Notes under the pieces: generated by a model | Databases searched by the model: none | Told to the model about the DNA's origin: nothing | What the model saw: only the letters and a program-made list of their open reading frames with translations | Shown: positions 43,579 to 53,291 of the stretch, one piece after another | How positions within the stretch are numbered: position 1 is the first letter of the stretch | How the letters are laid out: each line of letters starts with the position of its first letter | NCBI GenBank assembly: GCA_040757715.1 | Contig: JBFLWS010000006.1 | Coordinates: 1-64,000, forward strand | Origin: CAIMFV01 sp040757715 | Lineage (GTDB): Bacteria > Pseudomonadota > Alphaproteobacteria > Caulobacterales > Caulobacteraceae | DNA length: 64,000 bases | Direction of reading: 5' to 3' | Program-made: the position numbers and the translations under genes

Positions 43579-44832
43579 ATGAGCGAAGCTTGGATCATCG
43601 ATGCTGTGCGCACGCCGCGCGGCATCGGCAAGGTGGGCAAGGGCGCCCTGTCCGACATGCATCCGCAGCATCTGGGCGCCGCGGTGCTGAAGGCGATCGC
43701 CGAGCGCAACAATCTCAACACGGCCGAAGTGGACGACATCATCTGGGGCTGCTCCACCCAGCGCGGGCCTCAGGGTGGCGATTTGGGGCGCATGGCCGCT
43801 CTCGACGCCGGCTACGACATCCGCGCCTCCGGCGTGACCCTGGACCGGTTTTGCGGCTCCGGCATCACCACGGTGAACCTGGCGGCGGGCATGATCCACT
43901 CCGGCATGGAGGACCTGGTCATCGCGGGGGGCACGGAGATGATGTCCCTCACTGCCGCCATGGCCGCCAAGTCCATGGCCGCCGGAGAGCCGCCCGCGCT
44001 CATGGGCAGCGGCAACGAGCGCCTGCGCCACAGCCACCCGCAGTCGCACCAGGGCGTGTGCGGCGACGCCATCGCCTCCATGGAAGGCATCAGCCGCGAG
44101 GCCCTCGACGCGTTGGCGCTGGAAAGCCAGAAGCGCGCCGAAAAGGCCATCAAGGAAGGGCGCTTCGACAAAAGCCTTGTGAAGGTGATCAAGGCTGACG
44201 GGACCCTCGCCCTCGACCATGAGGAGTTCCCCCGCCCGGAGACGACCGCCGAAGGGCTCGCGGCCCTGAAGCCGTCCTTCGCGGCTCTCGCTGACGCGCC
44301 ACTCGACGCCCAGGGCACGACCTTCCGTAAACTGATCAATGAGAAATACCCCGACCTGAAGATCGAGCATGTCCACCATGCCGGCAACTCGTCTGGAGTG
44401 GTGGACGGCGCGGCGGCGGTGCTGCTCGCCTCCCCCGACTATGCCCGCAAGCACAGCCTGAAGCCGCGGGCCAAGGTGCTGGCCATGGCCAATGTGGGCG
44501 ACTGCCCCACCTTGATGCTCAACGCCCCGGTCCCGGCGGCCAGGAAGGTTCTCGCCAAGGCCGGCCTCACCGTGGACGACATCGATCTTTGGGAGATCAA
44601 CGAGGCCTTCGCCGTGGTCGCCGAGAAGTTCATCCGTGATCTGAAGCTCGACCGCGACAAGGTGAACGTGAACGGCGGGGCCATGGCCCTCGGCCACCCC
44701 ATTGGCGCCACCGGCTCCATCCTCATCGGCACGATCCTCGACGAGCTGGAGCGGCGCGACCTCAAGCGTGGGCTCGTCACCATGTGCGCCGCCGGCGGCA
44801 TGGCCCCGGCCATCATCATCGAACGCCTCTAG
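43579..44832 (+). CDS. Acetyl-CoA C-acyltransferase (thiolase)
   Basis: The 417-residue thiolase has the nucleophile Cys in LDRFCGSGITTVNLA, NEAFAVVAEKF, GGAMALGHPIGATGS (catalytic His) and VTMCAAGGMAPAIIIERL (second Cys). GGGAGG lies upstream of ATG 43579. It acts in fatty-acid degradation or related acyl-CoA metabolism; the exact chain-length class cannot be read here. Confidence 0.9.
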   Translation: MSEAWIIDAVRTPRGIGKVGKGALSDMHPQHLGAAVLKAIAERNNLNTAEVDDIIWGCSTQRGPQGGDLGRMAALDAGYDIRASGVTLDRFCGSGITTVNLAAGMIHSGMEDLVIAGGTEMMSLTAAMAAKSMAAGEPPALMGSGNERLRHSHPQSHQGVCGDAIASMEGISREALDALALESQKRAEKAIKEGRFDKSLVKVIKADGTLALDHEEFPRPETTAEGLAALKPSFAALADAPLDAQGTTFRKLINEKYPDLKIEHVHHAGNSSGVVDGAAAVLLASPDYARKHSLKPRAKVLAMANVGDCPTLMLNAPVPAARKVLAKAGLTVDDIDLWEINEAFAVVAEKFIRDLKLDRDKVNVNGGAMALGHPIGATGSILIGTILDELERRDLKRGLVTMCAAGGMAPAIIIERL

Positions 44833-44843
44833 GAGATACCCGC

Positions 44844-45218
44844 ATGTTCTCGCACATCATGATCGGCGCCAACGATCTCGACCGCGCCAAGAGCTTCTAC
44901 GACACCCTGCTCGGCGCTCTGGGCGTGCCTCCGGCGATGGTGGACGGCCACCGCATCTTCTACATGACCCCCACGGGCATCTTTGGCGTCTCCAAGCCGA
45001 TCGATGGCGAGCCGGCCACCCACGCCAACGGCGGCACCATCGGCTTCGCCTGCAAGTCGCCGGACGAGGTTGAAGCCTGGCACGCGGCGGGTCTGGCCGC
45101 CGGCGGCACCGCCATCGAGGACCCGCCGGGGGTGCGCGAAGGCCGCGCCGGCAAGCTCTACCTCGCCTATCTGCGCGACCCGGACGGCAACAAGCTCTGC
45201 GCCCTGCATCGGATGTGA
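44844..45218 (+). CDS. VOC family protein (small glyoxalase-fold)
   Basis: The 124-residue protein MFSHIMIGANDLDRAKSFYDTLLGALG with C-terminal YLRDPDGNKLCALHRM is a typical single VOC domain. AGGAG precedes ATG 44844 and it follows the thiolase gene by 11 bases, so it is probably in the same transcript. Substrate unknown. Confidence 0.85.
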   Translation: MFSHIMIGANDLDRAKSFYDTLLGALGVPPAMVDGHRIFYMTPTGIFGVSKPIDGEPATHANGGTIGFACKSPDEVEAWHAAGLAAGGTAIEDPPGVREGRAGKLYLAYLRDPDGNKLCALHRM

Positions 45219-45353
45219 TTCGGCGCGCATCCTGCGAATTGGCGCGTGAAGTCAAGACTCGCGCGCCCCAGCGGTCCATCGTCGCCCCTAATCCGGTCCG
45301 TCGATGCGTCAGCTTCGGCGGACCTTTGATGACTGACCAAGGGAACGCCACGC

Positions 45354-46292
45354 TTGAACTCTACCCCTGATGCGCCGGTGAAGGGCGCGCTCCGCACGCC
45401 GGATGAGCGCTTCCGCGACCTGCCCGGCTATCCCTTCGCGCCGCACTATCACGTCACTACGGACGGGCTTCGCCTGCACTATGTGGACGAAGGGCCGAAG
45501 GACGGGCCGGCGGTGCTGCTGCTGCACGGCGAGCCCACCTGGTCCTATCTGTGGCGGCACATGATCCCCATCCTGGCCGAAGGCGGCTGCCGGGTGCTGG
45601 CGCCGGATCTGATCGGCTTTGGCAAGTCGGACAAGCCCCTCGCCAAGGACGCCTACAGCTACGCCCGCCATGTGGCCTGGGTGAAGGACTGGATGGAGGC
45701 CCTCGACTTGCAGGGCCTCACTCTCGCCTGCCAGGACTGGGGCTCGCTGGTGGGCCTGCGCCTCGCCGCCGAGAACAGCGCGCGCTTCAAGGTCATCCTG
45801 CTCGGCAATGGCGGCCTGCCCAAGGGCGACAGTCCCGCGCCGCGAGCCTTCGTCCTCTGGCGCGCCTTTTCGGTGTGGAGCCCGCTCTTCCCCATCGGCC
45901 GCATCGTCAAGGCCGGGACCAAGCGCGAGCTCAGCCCCGCCGAGATCGCCGCCTATGACGCGCCCTTCCCGAACGCCGCCTACAAGGCCGGGGCGCGTGT
46001 CTTCCCCTCCCTCGTGCCGTTTGATCCGCAGGACCCGGCCGTGCCGGCCAACCGCGCCGCCTGGGAGGTGTTCGAGCGCTGGGAGAAGCCCTTCGTCACC
46101 TGCTTCAGCGACGGTGATCCCATCACCCGCGGCGGCGACGCGGAGTTCCTGCGCCGGGTGCCCGGAACCAAGGGCCAGCCGCACACGACCCTGCACGGCG
46201 GCCACTTCCTGCAGGAGGACGACCCGCAGCGCTTCGCCGAACTGATCCTGGGCAGAGCATTTTCCGAAAAGTGGGAACCGGTTTTCGGATAA
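45354..46292 (+). CDS. Haloalkane dehalogenase-like alpha/beta hydrolase with repeat-derived C-terminus
   Basis: The 312-residue protein has the dehalogenase pattern LHGEPTWSYLWRHMIP, LIGFGKSDKP, nucleophile Asp and adjacent Trp in CQDWGSLVGLRLA, the acid in CFSDGDPITRGGD and His in LHGGHFLQEDDP. It would split carbon-halogen bonds, though natural substrates are uncertain. The start is TTG 45354. The last 12 residues (RAFSEKWEPVFG) are encoded by repeat REP4 and are not conserved family sequence, so the original end was overwritten or extended. Confidence 0.85.
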   Translation: MNSTPDAPVKGALRTPDERFRDLPGYPFAPHYHVTTDGLRLHYVDEGPKDGPAVLLLHGEPTWSYLWRHMIPILAEGGCRVLAPDLIGFGKSDKPLAKDAYSYARHVAWVKDWMEALDLQGLTLACQDWGSLVGLRLAAENSARFKVILLGNGGLPKGDSPAPRAFVLWRAFSVWSPLFPIGRIVKAGTKRELSPAEIAAYDAPFPNAAYKAGARVFPSLVPFDPQDPAVPANRAAWEVFERWEKPFVTCFSDGDPITRGGDAEFLRRVPGTKGQPHTTLHGGHFLQEDDPQRFAELILGRAFSEKWEPVFG

Positions 46293-46354
46293 AAAATGCT
46301 CTAAATTCAATTGATTATGAACAAAATCCGACTCTGTTTGATCGGATTTTGTTC
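46254..46354. repeat. REP4: complete two-module repeat overlapping a coding end
   Basis: Module A (AGAGCATTTTCCGAAAAGTG to AAATGCTCTA) and module B (AACAAAATCCGACTCTG to GATCGGATTTTGTTC) are in the same order as REP2. The dehalogenase frame reads 36 bases into module A and stops at TAA 46290-46292. The repeat separates convergent genes. Confidence 0.8.
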
Positions 46355-46386
46355 GAGGGCGAGGGGCTGAACGGTCGCAGCGCCGC

Positions 46387-46971
46387 CTACTTACCCCGCG
46401 TCGCCGAATTCATGATCGATTCGACCTCAGGAAGCGACGCGGCGAAGTAGTGTTCCTTGGGCGCGAGGTAAAGGATCACATAGGTCTTGCCGTTCACCGT
46501 GGCGACCTTGGCCGACCCGGCGATCTCCAGGCCGTTGGAGGTCGAGGCCGTGAGGTCGAACCGCAGGGCGCGACCGCCTTCGAAGGTCGCCGGTCGCAGA
46601 TGCGAGGTCTCCACCTTCTGCAAGCCCGTGGCGGCGACGCTGTCGGACACGAACTCGACCGTTTCATTGGCGCTCATATCGGCGCGGATGGCCGGGGTCG
46701 GGTGCTCCTTGTCCGAGCCCTCCACCAGACGATCGCCCGCCCCCAGAGGTTCGCTGATATAGAGCGTGTCCAACAGCGGACCGTTCACGGACAAAACATG
46801 CGTGGTCTTACCGTGCGCCGGCGAAATCGACGTCACGTCCGACCAGGTGCGCCCCACCGTGACGCGGTGCTCGCCCGCGGCGAAGGGTCCAGGCGGAACG
46901 GCGGTGATGTTCGCGCACCCCGCCAGTGTCACAGCAGCGCTCGCCAGGGCGCAGATTTTCCAAGCTTTCAC
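46387..46971 (-). CDS. Lipoprotein of unknown function
   Basis: The 194-residue protein has a lipoprotein signal (KICALASAAVTLAGC). The mature part is beta-rich without recognised motifs, ending LPEVESIMNSATRGK. It lies 9 bases downstream of the M48 peptidase gene on the same strand, probably the third gene of that operon. I recognise no family. Confidence 0.75.
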   Translation of the reverse strand: MKAWKICALASAAVTLAGCANITAVPPGPFAAGEHRVTVGRTWSDVTSISPAHGKTTHVLSVNGPLLDTLYISEPLGAGDRLVEGSDKEHPTPAIRADMSANETVEFVSDSVAATGLQKVETSHLRPATFEGGRALRFDLTASTSNGLEIAGSAKVATVNGKTYVILYLAPKEHYFAASLPEVESIMNSATRGK

Positions 46972-46980
46972 GACATCCCC

Positions 46981-48237
46981 CTACAGAGTCTTCAATGCGT
47001 CTTCGACCAGCCAGCGGTCTTCGGCGTTCGGCGCCCGGACCAGGTAGTCAGCAAAGGCGCCCTTGGCCGAAGCCTTGTCGCCCGTCTTGATGAGCAGATC
47101 GCCCAGTTCACGTAAGGCCGCGGGCGGACAATCCGCGGACGCAGCGGCGCGACGGTAGGCCGTGATCGCCTGAGCGGAGTCGCCGTCCTTGCGGCGCAGC
47201 CGATAGGCCTCGCCGCGGAAGTAATCGATCACGCCCAGATCCTCCCCAAGCCCGGCCAACCGATCGAGCAGGAACAGCGTCTCGCCGTAGTCACGGCGAC
47301 GCAGCTCGTCCCGAAGCCAGGCCGCCAGGTGCGGGCGAATGATGGCACGGTAGGCGCGCCTCGCCGCGACATCTGGCGCATCCGCCAGCCCAGCCCCCGC
47401 CGCCCTGAGGTCTGCGATGCGGTCGAGCGTCACCGGGTGCGTGGCGAACATGCTGGGGTGGGTCTCGGAATTGCGCACCTTTTCGAAATCGGATGCGGCG
47501 GTCTCCGCCAGCAGTCCTTCCCAATCCGAAATGGACGCACTCGTTCGATATCCAGCTGCGCGTGCCCGCCCCAAGCCAAGCCGATCCGCCTCTGATTCCT
47601 CTTCGCGGCTGAACGCAAACACCGACGAAAGTGCGGCGAGGTAGGTCAGGTTGCTGACAGTGGACGCCGCCGTCGAAATAGAATTCGCGGACCGCATCGC
47701 ACCCGCTGAGCCCGACGAGGCGGCGGAGTAGCTGGCCGCCGCGGCCCCCGCTGAAAGCACGAGCGACACCATCAGAGCCGCGTTGGCGTTGCCCTTCAAG
47801 GCTTCCAGCTGGGCGAGGCTATGGCTGCGGGCGAAGTGGCTGATTTCATGCCCAAGCACGAAGGCGAGCTCGGACTCGTCCTGCACCCTCAGCAACAAGC
47901 CGGAATTCACCTCCATATAGCCATTCGGCGCCGCCGAGGCGTTGAAGAAGGGGCGCGTCAGAATATACACGCGCAACTCGTCGCAATATTCCGGCGCCAA
48001 TTTGCAGACCACGCCCTTCGCATAGGCGTTGAGCGCCGGGTCCGACTCCAGTTCCGCCGACACCTTCACCGCCGCCTCAGCCTTGTCCGACAGTCCCCAA
48101 AGGCCGCCCTCCGAGGAGGTCTCGGCGGGACGAACATGCGGCGCCCTGAGGACCGCCGACGCGACGTCTGCCGCGGCGGTCTGAGCAGAGGCGAGAAGCG
48201 CTAGGCCGGCGGCGAACGAGCCCAGGCCGCGTCTCAC
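46981..48237 (-). CDS. M48 family metallopeptidase with TPR-like C-terminus (BepA/YfgC-like)
   Basis: The 418-residue protein has a signal peptide (AAGLALLASAQTAAA), the zinc motif in FVLGHEISHFARSHSLAQLE, the third ligand region SREEESEADRLGLGRARAAGY, and a C-terminal helical TPR-like part (YRRAAASADCPPAALRELGDLLIKTGD). BepA-like proteases work in outer-membrane protein quality control. A Ser/Ala-rich hydrophobic insert (SLVLSAGAAAASYSAASSGSAGAM) follows the zinc helix. The start overlaps the stop of the upstream lipoprotein gene. Confidence 0.88.
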   Translation of the reverse strand: MRRGLGSFAAGLALLASAQTAAADVASAVLRAPHVRPAETSSEGGLWGLSDKAEAAVKVSAELESDPALNAYAKGVVCKLAPEYCDELRVYILTRPFFNASAAPNGYMEVNSGLLLRVQDESELAFVLGHEISHFARSHSLAQLEALKGNANAALMVSLVLSAGAAAASYSAASSGSAGAMRSANSISTAASTVSNLTYLAALSSVFAFSREEESEADRLGLGRARAAGYRTSASISDWEGLLAETAASDFEKVRNSETHPSMFATHPVTLDRIADLRAAGAGLADAPDVAARRAYRAIIRPHLAAWLRDELRRRDYGETLFLLDRLAGLGEDLGVIDYFRGEAYRLRRKDGDSAQAITAYRRAAASADCPPAALRELGDLLIKTGDKASAKGAFADYLVRAPNAEDRWLVEDALKTL

Positions 48238-48926
48238 AGCGGCGCGCCCTTCATGAGGTCAGAGGTGAGCGAGGTCGCGCCCTCGGCCGAGCGCATGTCC
48301 GCGGAAGGACCGGCGGCGGCCACGTTGAACCACACTACGCGGCCGGTCTTCAGCTCAACCAGCGAGGCGTACACCTCCTGATGCCCCAAGGGCACGCTGA
48401 CGCCTAAGAGCGCCGCGCCCACCATCAGCGCCTTGCGTCCCTCGCTCGCATAGGTTCCTCGAGCGGTCACGAACAGCGCATAGTCGGCGCCCTTGGCCTT
48501 GCCGAGCTCCGCGGCCCCATCGCCGAGCGTGTAGTCGAAGCGGCCTTCCTTAGACGGCAGTTTGAGGTTGAGGTACTCGTGGGCGATCACCGAGAGCGCC
48601 ACGCGTTCGTGCAGTCGCAGAAGCTGGCCCGTCCGCCCGCCCATCGAGGTCTCGGGATCGAGCACTTCGACCTGCAGGGCCTTCGAGTTCAGCGATGTCC
48701 GGATGGTGCCCGCGAGTTCGTCCCGCGCGGCGCGGCTCCAATCCGCGCGCGCTTCCGTAACCCCTGAGGCGTTCAAAATCGACAACTCGACGTCCGGCTG
48801 GACCAGAATGACTTTGGCGTTCGCCGCGGGTTTGCTCAGCTCTGTCGGCGCCACAGCTCGTGTCGCTGTCGTGGTGCAGGCGGCAAGGCTCATGCCGGCC
48901 AAGGCCAGCAGAATCACTAGTCTCAC
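48234..48926 (-). CDS. Lipoprotein of unknown function, first gene of the M48 operon
   Basis: This is a 230-residue protein with a lipobox in VILLALAGMSLAACTTT. GTG 48926 has GGGGGA upstream; the ATG at 48974 would place 16 extra charged residues before the signal. The mature part has a Lys/Arg-mixed alpha/beta pattern (YALFVTARGTYASEGRKALMVGAALLGVSVPLG), loosely like lipoproteins with a CsgG-type fold. It overlaps the M48 gene by 4 bases. Function unknown. Confidence 0.7.
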   Translation of the reverse strand: MRLVILLALAGMSLAACTTTATRAVAPTELSKPAANAKVILVQPDVELSILNASGVTEARADWSRAARDELAGTIRTSLNSKALQVEVLDPETSMGGRTGQLLRLHERVALSVIAHEYLNLKLPSKEGRFDYTLGDGAAELGKAKGADYALFVTARGTYASEGRKALMVGAALLGVSVPLGHQEVYASLVELKTGRVVWFNVAAAGPSADMRSAEGATSLTSDLMKGAPL

Positions 48927-49121
48927 GATGTCCCCCAATCCCCGCGCCGTCGCAATCCCACAGCGAAGGCGCACGTGACGTTAGATAGCAGGTTCACCCT
49001 CAACAGGTCCAGGAAATTTCGCGGCATGGTCGCTCTTACACGCATGCTCCGTGCACGGCTTGATCTCGCTCATGGCGCCTGAAGGCAAATATTTGCAGAC
49101 GGGCGGCGAGACGAGGTCAAG

Positions 49122-50882
49122 ATGATCACACCCCCATCGCATCTCGCCCACTTCCTTGGGCCGAACTCCGAAAACGAAGCATGGCTTCGCCAACAGCTCG
49201 ACGCGGTGCTGGAGGACTGGTTCCAGTGGCGGCGGGAGCGGTTTCCCGGCGATCCGCCGGCGGTGTCGGCGGAAGAGCTGGCCGCCGCGCCCCTCGCCGC
49301 CCAGCGCGCCCGGGTGATCGAGGGGCTGAACCAGCTGACAGCCGCCTGGCGCGATGAGATCCCCACCTACACGCCGCGCTACATTGGCCACATGGTGTCG
49401 GACTTCGCCCTGCCGGCCCTGGTCGGCCACCTCGCCGCTTTGGTGCACAACCCCAACATTTGCTCCAAGGAAGCCGGCCGGGTGGGCACGGTGATCGAGA
49501 CCGAGGCCATCGCCGCCCTCGCCAAGATGGTGGGCTATGACCCGCAGGTGGCGCGCGGGCATTTCACGTCCGGCGGCACGGTGGCCAATCTCGAGGCGGT
49601 GTGGCGGGCGCGCTACCAGCTCGACCATCGGCTGGCCCTTGCCCTCACCCTGGCCGAACAGCACGATCAGCCGCTCGACCTGTTCGCCGCCGCCCACCGC
49701 ACCCCGGCCACGGCCCGAGCCCTGGTGGAGCGCTTTGGCGTCTCCGACTCCGCTATGCGCGCGCGTAGCGGCGTGCTGAACAATCCCATCGACATCGCCG
49801 CCCGTTTGTCGCACTTAGCGGGCCGGCCCTATCGCGGCCCGGTGATGCTGGTTCCCGGCCACCGCCACTATTCCTGGCTGAAGGCCGCCAACCTGTTCGG
49901 CCTTGGCGAAGAGGCGCTGTGGAGCATCCCCCTCGACAACGAAGGCCGATTGTCCGTGCAGGGTCTCTCCGCTCTGATCGACAAGGCGCGGGAGGAGGCG
50001 CGACCGGTGCTGCTGACGGTGTGCGTGGCGGGGACCACCGAGCTTGGCCTGATCGATCCGGTGGACCAGGTGTTCGACCATCTGGACCGGCGTCAGGCGC
50101 TGGAGGGGGTGCAGATCTGGCGCCATGTGGACGGCGCCTATGGCGGCTATCTCTGCGCGTTGGATTCGGATGAGCCGCGGCTGGCGCCCGCCCGCCGCGC
50201 CGCCCTCGCCGCTGTGCGCCGCGCCGACACCGTGACCATCGACCCGCACAAGCTCGGCTACACCCCCTACGCCTGCGGCGCCCTCATCGCCCGCGACGCC
50301 GAGGCCGACCGCATCTCCTCCTTCGCCGCGCCTTACGTGGAGCGCAGCGATCTCGGCGTCGCCATGTGGAACAGCACCCTGGAGGGCTCGCGCGGGGCAA
50401 CCGGCGCGGCCGCGGTGTGGTTGATGGACCGCACCCTCGGCTTTGGCCCCGAGGGACTCGGCGCCCTCCTCGCCTCCACCCTGGAGGCCTGTCAATCGGT
50501 GCGCGAGGCCATCTGCGCCGCCTCGCCCCTGGTGCGACCGCTCGACCCCACCGACAGCAACATCTTCTGCTTCTCCGTGGCGCGGGAGGGCGAAATACTC
50601 AGCGAGGCCAACCGCCGCACCGCTGCCGTGCACGCCGCCTTCGCCCGATCGCCCAGCTTCTCCCTGTCGCGCACCGTGCTGTCGGCGGACAGCGCCAGCG
50701 CGCTCATCGATGCGCACGTGCAAAGCTATGGCGGCGTGCGCGACGCCGACACCCTGGCCCTGGTGCGCTGCGTGACCATGAATCCGTTCTGGGCGGCCGA
50801 GCCGGTGCGCGCACGCCTCCTGCCCGAACTGACCGCCGTGGTGCGCGAGGCGGTGACGGAAGCCCTGGCGCCGGCGGCCTAG
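49122..50882 (+). CDS. Pyridoxal-phosphate-dependent (group II) decarboxylase
   Basis: The 586-residue PLP enzyme has YIGHMVSDFALPALVGHLAALVHNPN, FTSGGTVANLEAVWRARYQ, HVDGAYGGYLC (PLP Asp), the PLP Lys in TIDPHKLGYTPYACGALIARD and SNIFCFSVAREGE. It belongs to the glutamate/aromatic/diamine decarboxylase superfamily; the substrate cannot be read from sequence alone. The stop TAG (50880-50882) overlaps the first bases of REP5. Confidence 0.85.
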   Translation: MITPPSHLAHFLGPNSENEAWLRQQLDAVLEDWFQWRRERFPGDPPAVSAEELAAAPLAAQRARVIEGLNQLTAAWRDEIPTYTPRYIGHMVSDFALPALVGHLAALVHNPNICSKEAGRVGTVIETEAIAALAKMVGYDPQVARGHFTSGGTVANLEAVWRARYQLDHRLALALTLAEQHDQPLDLFAAAHRTPATARALVERFGVSDSAMRARSGVLNNPIDIAARLSHLAGRPYRGPVMLVPGHRHYSWLKAANLFGLGEEALWSIPLDNEGRLSVQGLSALIDKAREEARPVLLTVCVAGTTELGLIDPVDQVFDHLDRRQALEGVQIWRHVDGAYGGYLCALDSDEPRLAPARRAALAAVRRADTVTIDPHKLGYTPYACGALIARDAEADRISSFAAPYVERSDLGVAMWNSTLEGSRGATGAAAVWLMDRTLGFGPEGLGALLASTLEACQSVREAICAASPLVRPLDPTDSNIFCFSVAREGEILSEANRRTAAVHAAFARSPSFSLSRTVLSADSASALIDAHVQSYGGVRDADTLALVRCVTMNPFWAAEPVRARLLPELTAVVREAVTEALAPAA

Positions 50883-50982
50883 AGCAAAATCCGATCAAAC
50901 AGAATCGGATTTTGCTCATAGCCTTTTGAATCTAGAGCGTTTTTAGACCGAAAACCGGTTCCCACTTTTCGTAAAACGCTCT
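50881..50982. repeat. REP5: complete two-module repeat, reverse orientation
   Basis: Module B (AGAGCAAAATCCGATCAAAC to CGGATTTTGCTC) comes first, then module A in reverse (AGAGCGTTTTTAGACCG, AAAACCGGTTCCCACTTTTC, AAAACGCTCT). It begins at the decarboxylase stop codon. Confidence 0.8.
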
Positions 50983-51088
50983 TGTATAAACCGACCTTTC
51001 GCCCGGCGATCGATGGACGATTGGGAGGATATCCACCTAATATTAACTCTGGTGCTCGAAATAATTGTTCGCACTAAGGGAGAGACGC

Positions 51089-52687
51089 GTGACGGAAATT
51101 AAATCGCCGTCAGACTGGCAAGCCGGAAGCAACACCTCCCAACTGCCTTCCGACCATGAAATGTTGCGCCAGCTGTTCGAGATGTCAGCGCTCGGATTCG
51201 CGCTTACCGACATCAATGGCCGGTATGTCATTTTCAACGAAGCCTTCCGCGCCATCTGCGGCTACAGCGAGGAGGAGCTCCGGGCGCTCGACTATTGGGA
51301 GCTGACCCCGACCAAGTATCGCGACGCGGAAGCCGCGCAGCTTGAGTCGCTGCGCCAAACGGGGCGCTATGGCCCTTATCAGAAGGAATACATCCGCAAG
51401 GATGGATCGCTGATTCCCCTGCGGCTCAACGGCGTGCTGATGGCCTCTAGCACGGGCGAGCAATATATCTGGTCGGTGGTCGAGGACATCACCAAGGACA
51501 AGGCGTTCGAAGCCGCCCTCATGGACGCCAAGCTGCGCGCCGAGGCGGCCAGCGACGCCAAGTCGAATTTTCTCGCCAATGTGAGCCATGAGCTGCGCAC
51601 GCCGCTGAACGGCGTCACGGCGCTGTCTTCGGCCTTGCTGCGCACGGAGTTGAACCCGCGCCAGCGCGAGATGGCGGAGATCATCACCCGCTCCAGCCAG
51701 ACCCTGGAGAGCATCCTGTCGCACATCCTCGATCTGTCGCGCATCGAAGCCGGCAAGATCGAGCTCGCCAGAACGCCGTTCGATCTCCTGGCCGAGCTGC
51801 AACTGACGGCGGACATGGTGCGCGAAAAGGCGGAAGAAAAAGGCGTCGCGCTGCACACGCGCTTCGATCCCGCTTTGCAGGGTCTGTTCCTCGGCGACGC
51901 CGTGCGCATCAAGCAGGTGGCGATGAACCTTTTGTCCAACGCGGTCAAGTTCACCGAACAGGGCAGCGTGACGCTCTCGGCCTTGGCCGCAAATGGCGGC
52001 GGCGAACACCAAGGGCTGATCCTGCGGGTGGAAGACACGGGCATCGGTATCGACGCGGACAAGCTGTCGCTGCTGTTCGAGCGCTTCAGCCAAGCGGACG
52101 ACACCATCACCCGGCGGTTCGGCGGCACCGGGCTTGGCCTCGCCATCTGTCAGGAGCTCGCCCATCTCATGGGCGGCGAGGTGACCGTTCAATCGCGTCC
52201 TGGCGAAGGCAGTCGGTTCGAGTTTCACGTGGCCCTGCCCCGCGCCGCCGCCCCGGAAAAGCCCGTTGGGCTGACGCCTGCCGGAGAGTTCGCCCATCCG
52301 CGCCGGGTGCTGCTGGCCGAAGACCATCCGGTGAATCGACGGGTGATCGAGCTCCTGTTGGAGCCGCTGGGCGTGGACCTCGCCACGGTGGAGAACGGCG
52401 CCGAAGCGGTGGAGGCATGGTCGTATGGCGGCTATGACCTCATTCTCATGGACATGCAGATGCCGGTGATGGACGGCCTCAGCGCGCTCCGCGCGATCCG
52501 GGCTCAGGAAGCCGAGCGCAACCTTGCCCGCACGCCGGCCATCATGCTGACCGCCAATTCGCTGGATCAGCATCGCGAACTGTCCCTGGCGTCCGGGGCG
52601 GACCTGTTCCTCGCCAAGCCGGTGACGCCCGACAAGCTGTACCAGGCCTTCGCCGACATCGCGGCGCAGCGCGCGAACGCGGCTTAG
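51089..52687 (+). CDS. Cytoplasmic hybrid sensor histidine kinase (PAS-HisKA-HATPase-REC)
   Basis: The roughly 532-residue protein carries a PAS domain (FEMSALGFALTDINGRYVIFNEAFRAICGYSEEEL), a HisKA box (SNFLANVSHELRTPLNGVTALSS) with the phospho-His, ATPase boxes (NLLSNAVKFTEQG; DTGIGIDADKLSLLFERFSQAD; GGTGLGLAICQELAHLMGG) and a receiver (VLLAEDHPVNRRVIELLL; DLILMDMQMPVMDGLSALR with phospho-Asp). No membrane span is seen, so it is cytoplasmic. The start is GTG 51089 after GGGAGAG. No cognate regulator is adjacent; the signal is unknown. Confidence 0.92.
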   Translation: MTEIKSPSDWQAGSNTSQLPSDHEMLRQLFEMSALGFALTDINGRYVIFNEAFRAICGYSEEELRALDYWELTPTKYRDAEAAQLESLRQTGRYGPYQKEYIRKDGSLIPLRLNGVLMASSTGEQYIWSVVEDITKDKAFEAALMDAKLRAEAASDAKSNFLANVSHELRTPLNGVTALSSALLRTELNPRQREMAEIITRSSQTLESILSHILDLSRIEAGKIELARTPFDLLAELQLTADMVREKAEEKGVALHTRFDPALQGLFLGDAVRIKQVAMNLLSNAVKFTEQGSVTLSALAANGGGEHQGLILRVEDTGIGIDADKLSLLFERFSQADDTITRRFGGTGLGLAICQELAHLMGGEVTVQSRPGEGSRFEFHVALPRAAAPEKPVGLTPAGEFAHPRRVLLAEDHPVNRRVIELLLEPLGVDLATVENGAEAVEAWSYGGYDLILMDMQMPVMDGLSALRAIRAQEAERNLARTPAIMLTANSLDQHRELSLASGADLFLAKPVTPDKLYQAFADIAAQRANAA

Positions 52688-52781
52688 AGCGGGCGGCGGC
52701 TGACGGCTCCTTTGGTATTGAGGCGCTGGACGAAGGCGGCCCGCTGTATAGGCTTGCAGGCGAACCCCTACAGGAAACGCC

Positions 52782-53291
52782 ATGCCCTCCGATCGTCTCT
52801 TGTACCGGCTCGCCGCGGTTCTCGGCCTCATCGGCGGCTTGGCGGACGCCTTCGCCACCTATTCAAACCTGTGGCTATCCACGTTCGGCAATCAGCTGCT
52901 CTACTATTTCGCCGACCTCCTGATGACGCCCGGCCTGATTGGCGTGTGGCTGTTCACCCGTGAGGGCACGGGCCTGGCCGGTCTCGTCGCCGCGGCGGGC
53001 GGGCTCGCAGGCTTCATGCTCATTCGATCCGGCGCGGCCTTCGGCGGCGACGCCTATCAGTACGGCGCCACGATCGTGGCCCTGAGCTGCGCCCTCATCG
53101 CCCTGCCGCTGGTGCGAGACGCGAGGTTTCGGATTGCGGCTGGGCTGTGGATCGCCGCCGTGGTCATCGGGCTGCTGGCTCCCCTCGCCCCGGCCCTGGG
53201 CCTTCGAGCCGTGGCGCACCTCAGCTTCGGGTTCGGCTTCGTCGCGGCCAGTGTCGCCCTCTGGCGCGCGGCAGGTTTTAGCGCAGCTTGA
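52782..53291 (+). CDS. Small multi-span membrane protein, function unknown
   Basis: The 169-residue protein has five likely membrane spans (LAAVLGLIGGLADAFATY; LMTPGLIGVWLF; LAGLVAAAGGLAGFML; ATIVALSCALIALPLV; AAGLWIAAVVIGLLAPLAPALG) and a short tail. I recognise no family. Its end overlaps the end of the convergent CopB-like gene by 14 bases. Confidence 0.65.
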   Translation: MPSDRLLYRLAAVLGLIGGLADAFATYSNLWLSTFGNQLLYYFADLLMTPGLIGVWLFTREGTGLAGLVAAAGGLAGFMLIRSGAAFGGDAYQYGATIVALSCALIALPLVRDARFRIAAGLWIAAVVIGLLAPLAPALGLRAVAHLSFGFGFVAASVALWRAAGFSAA

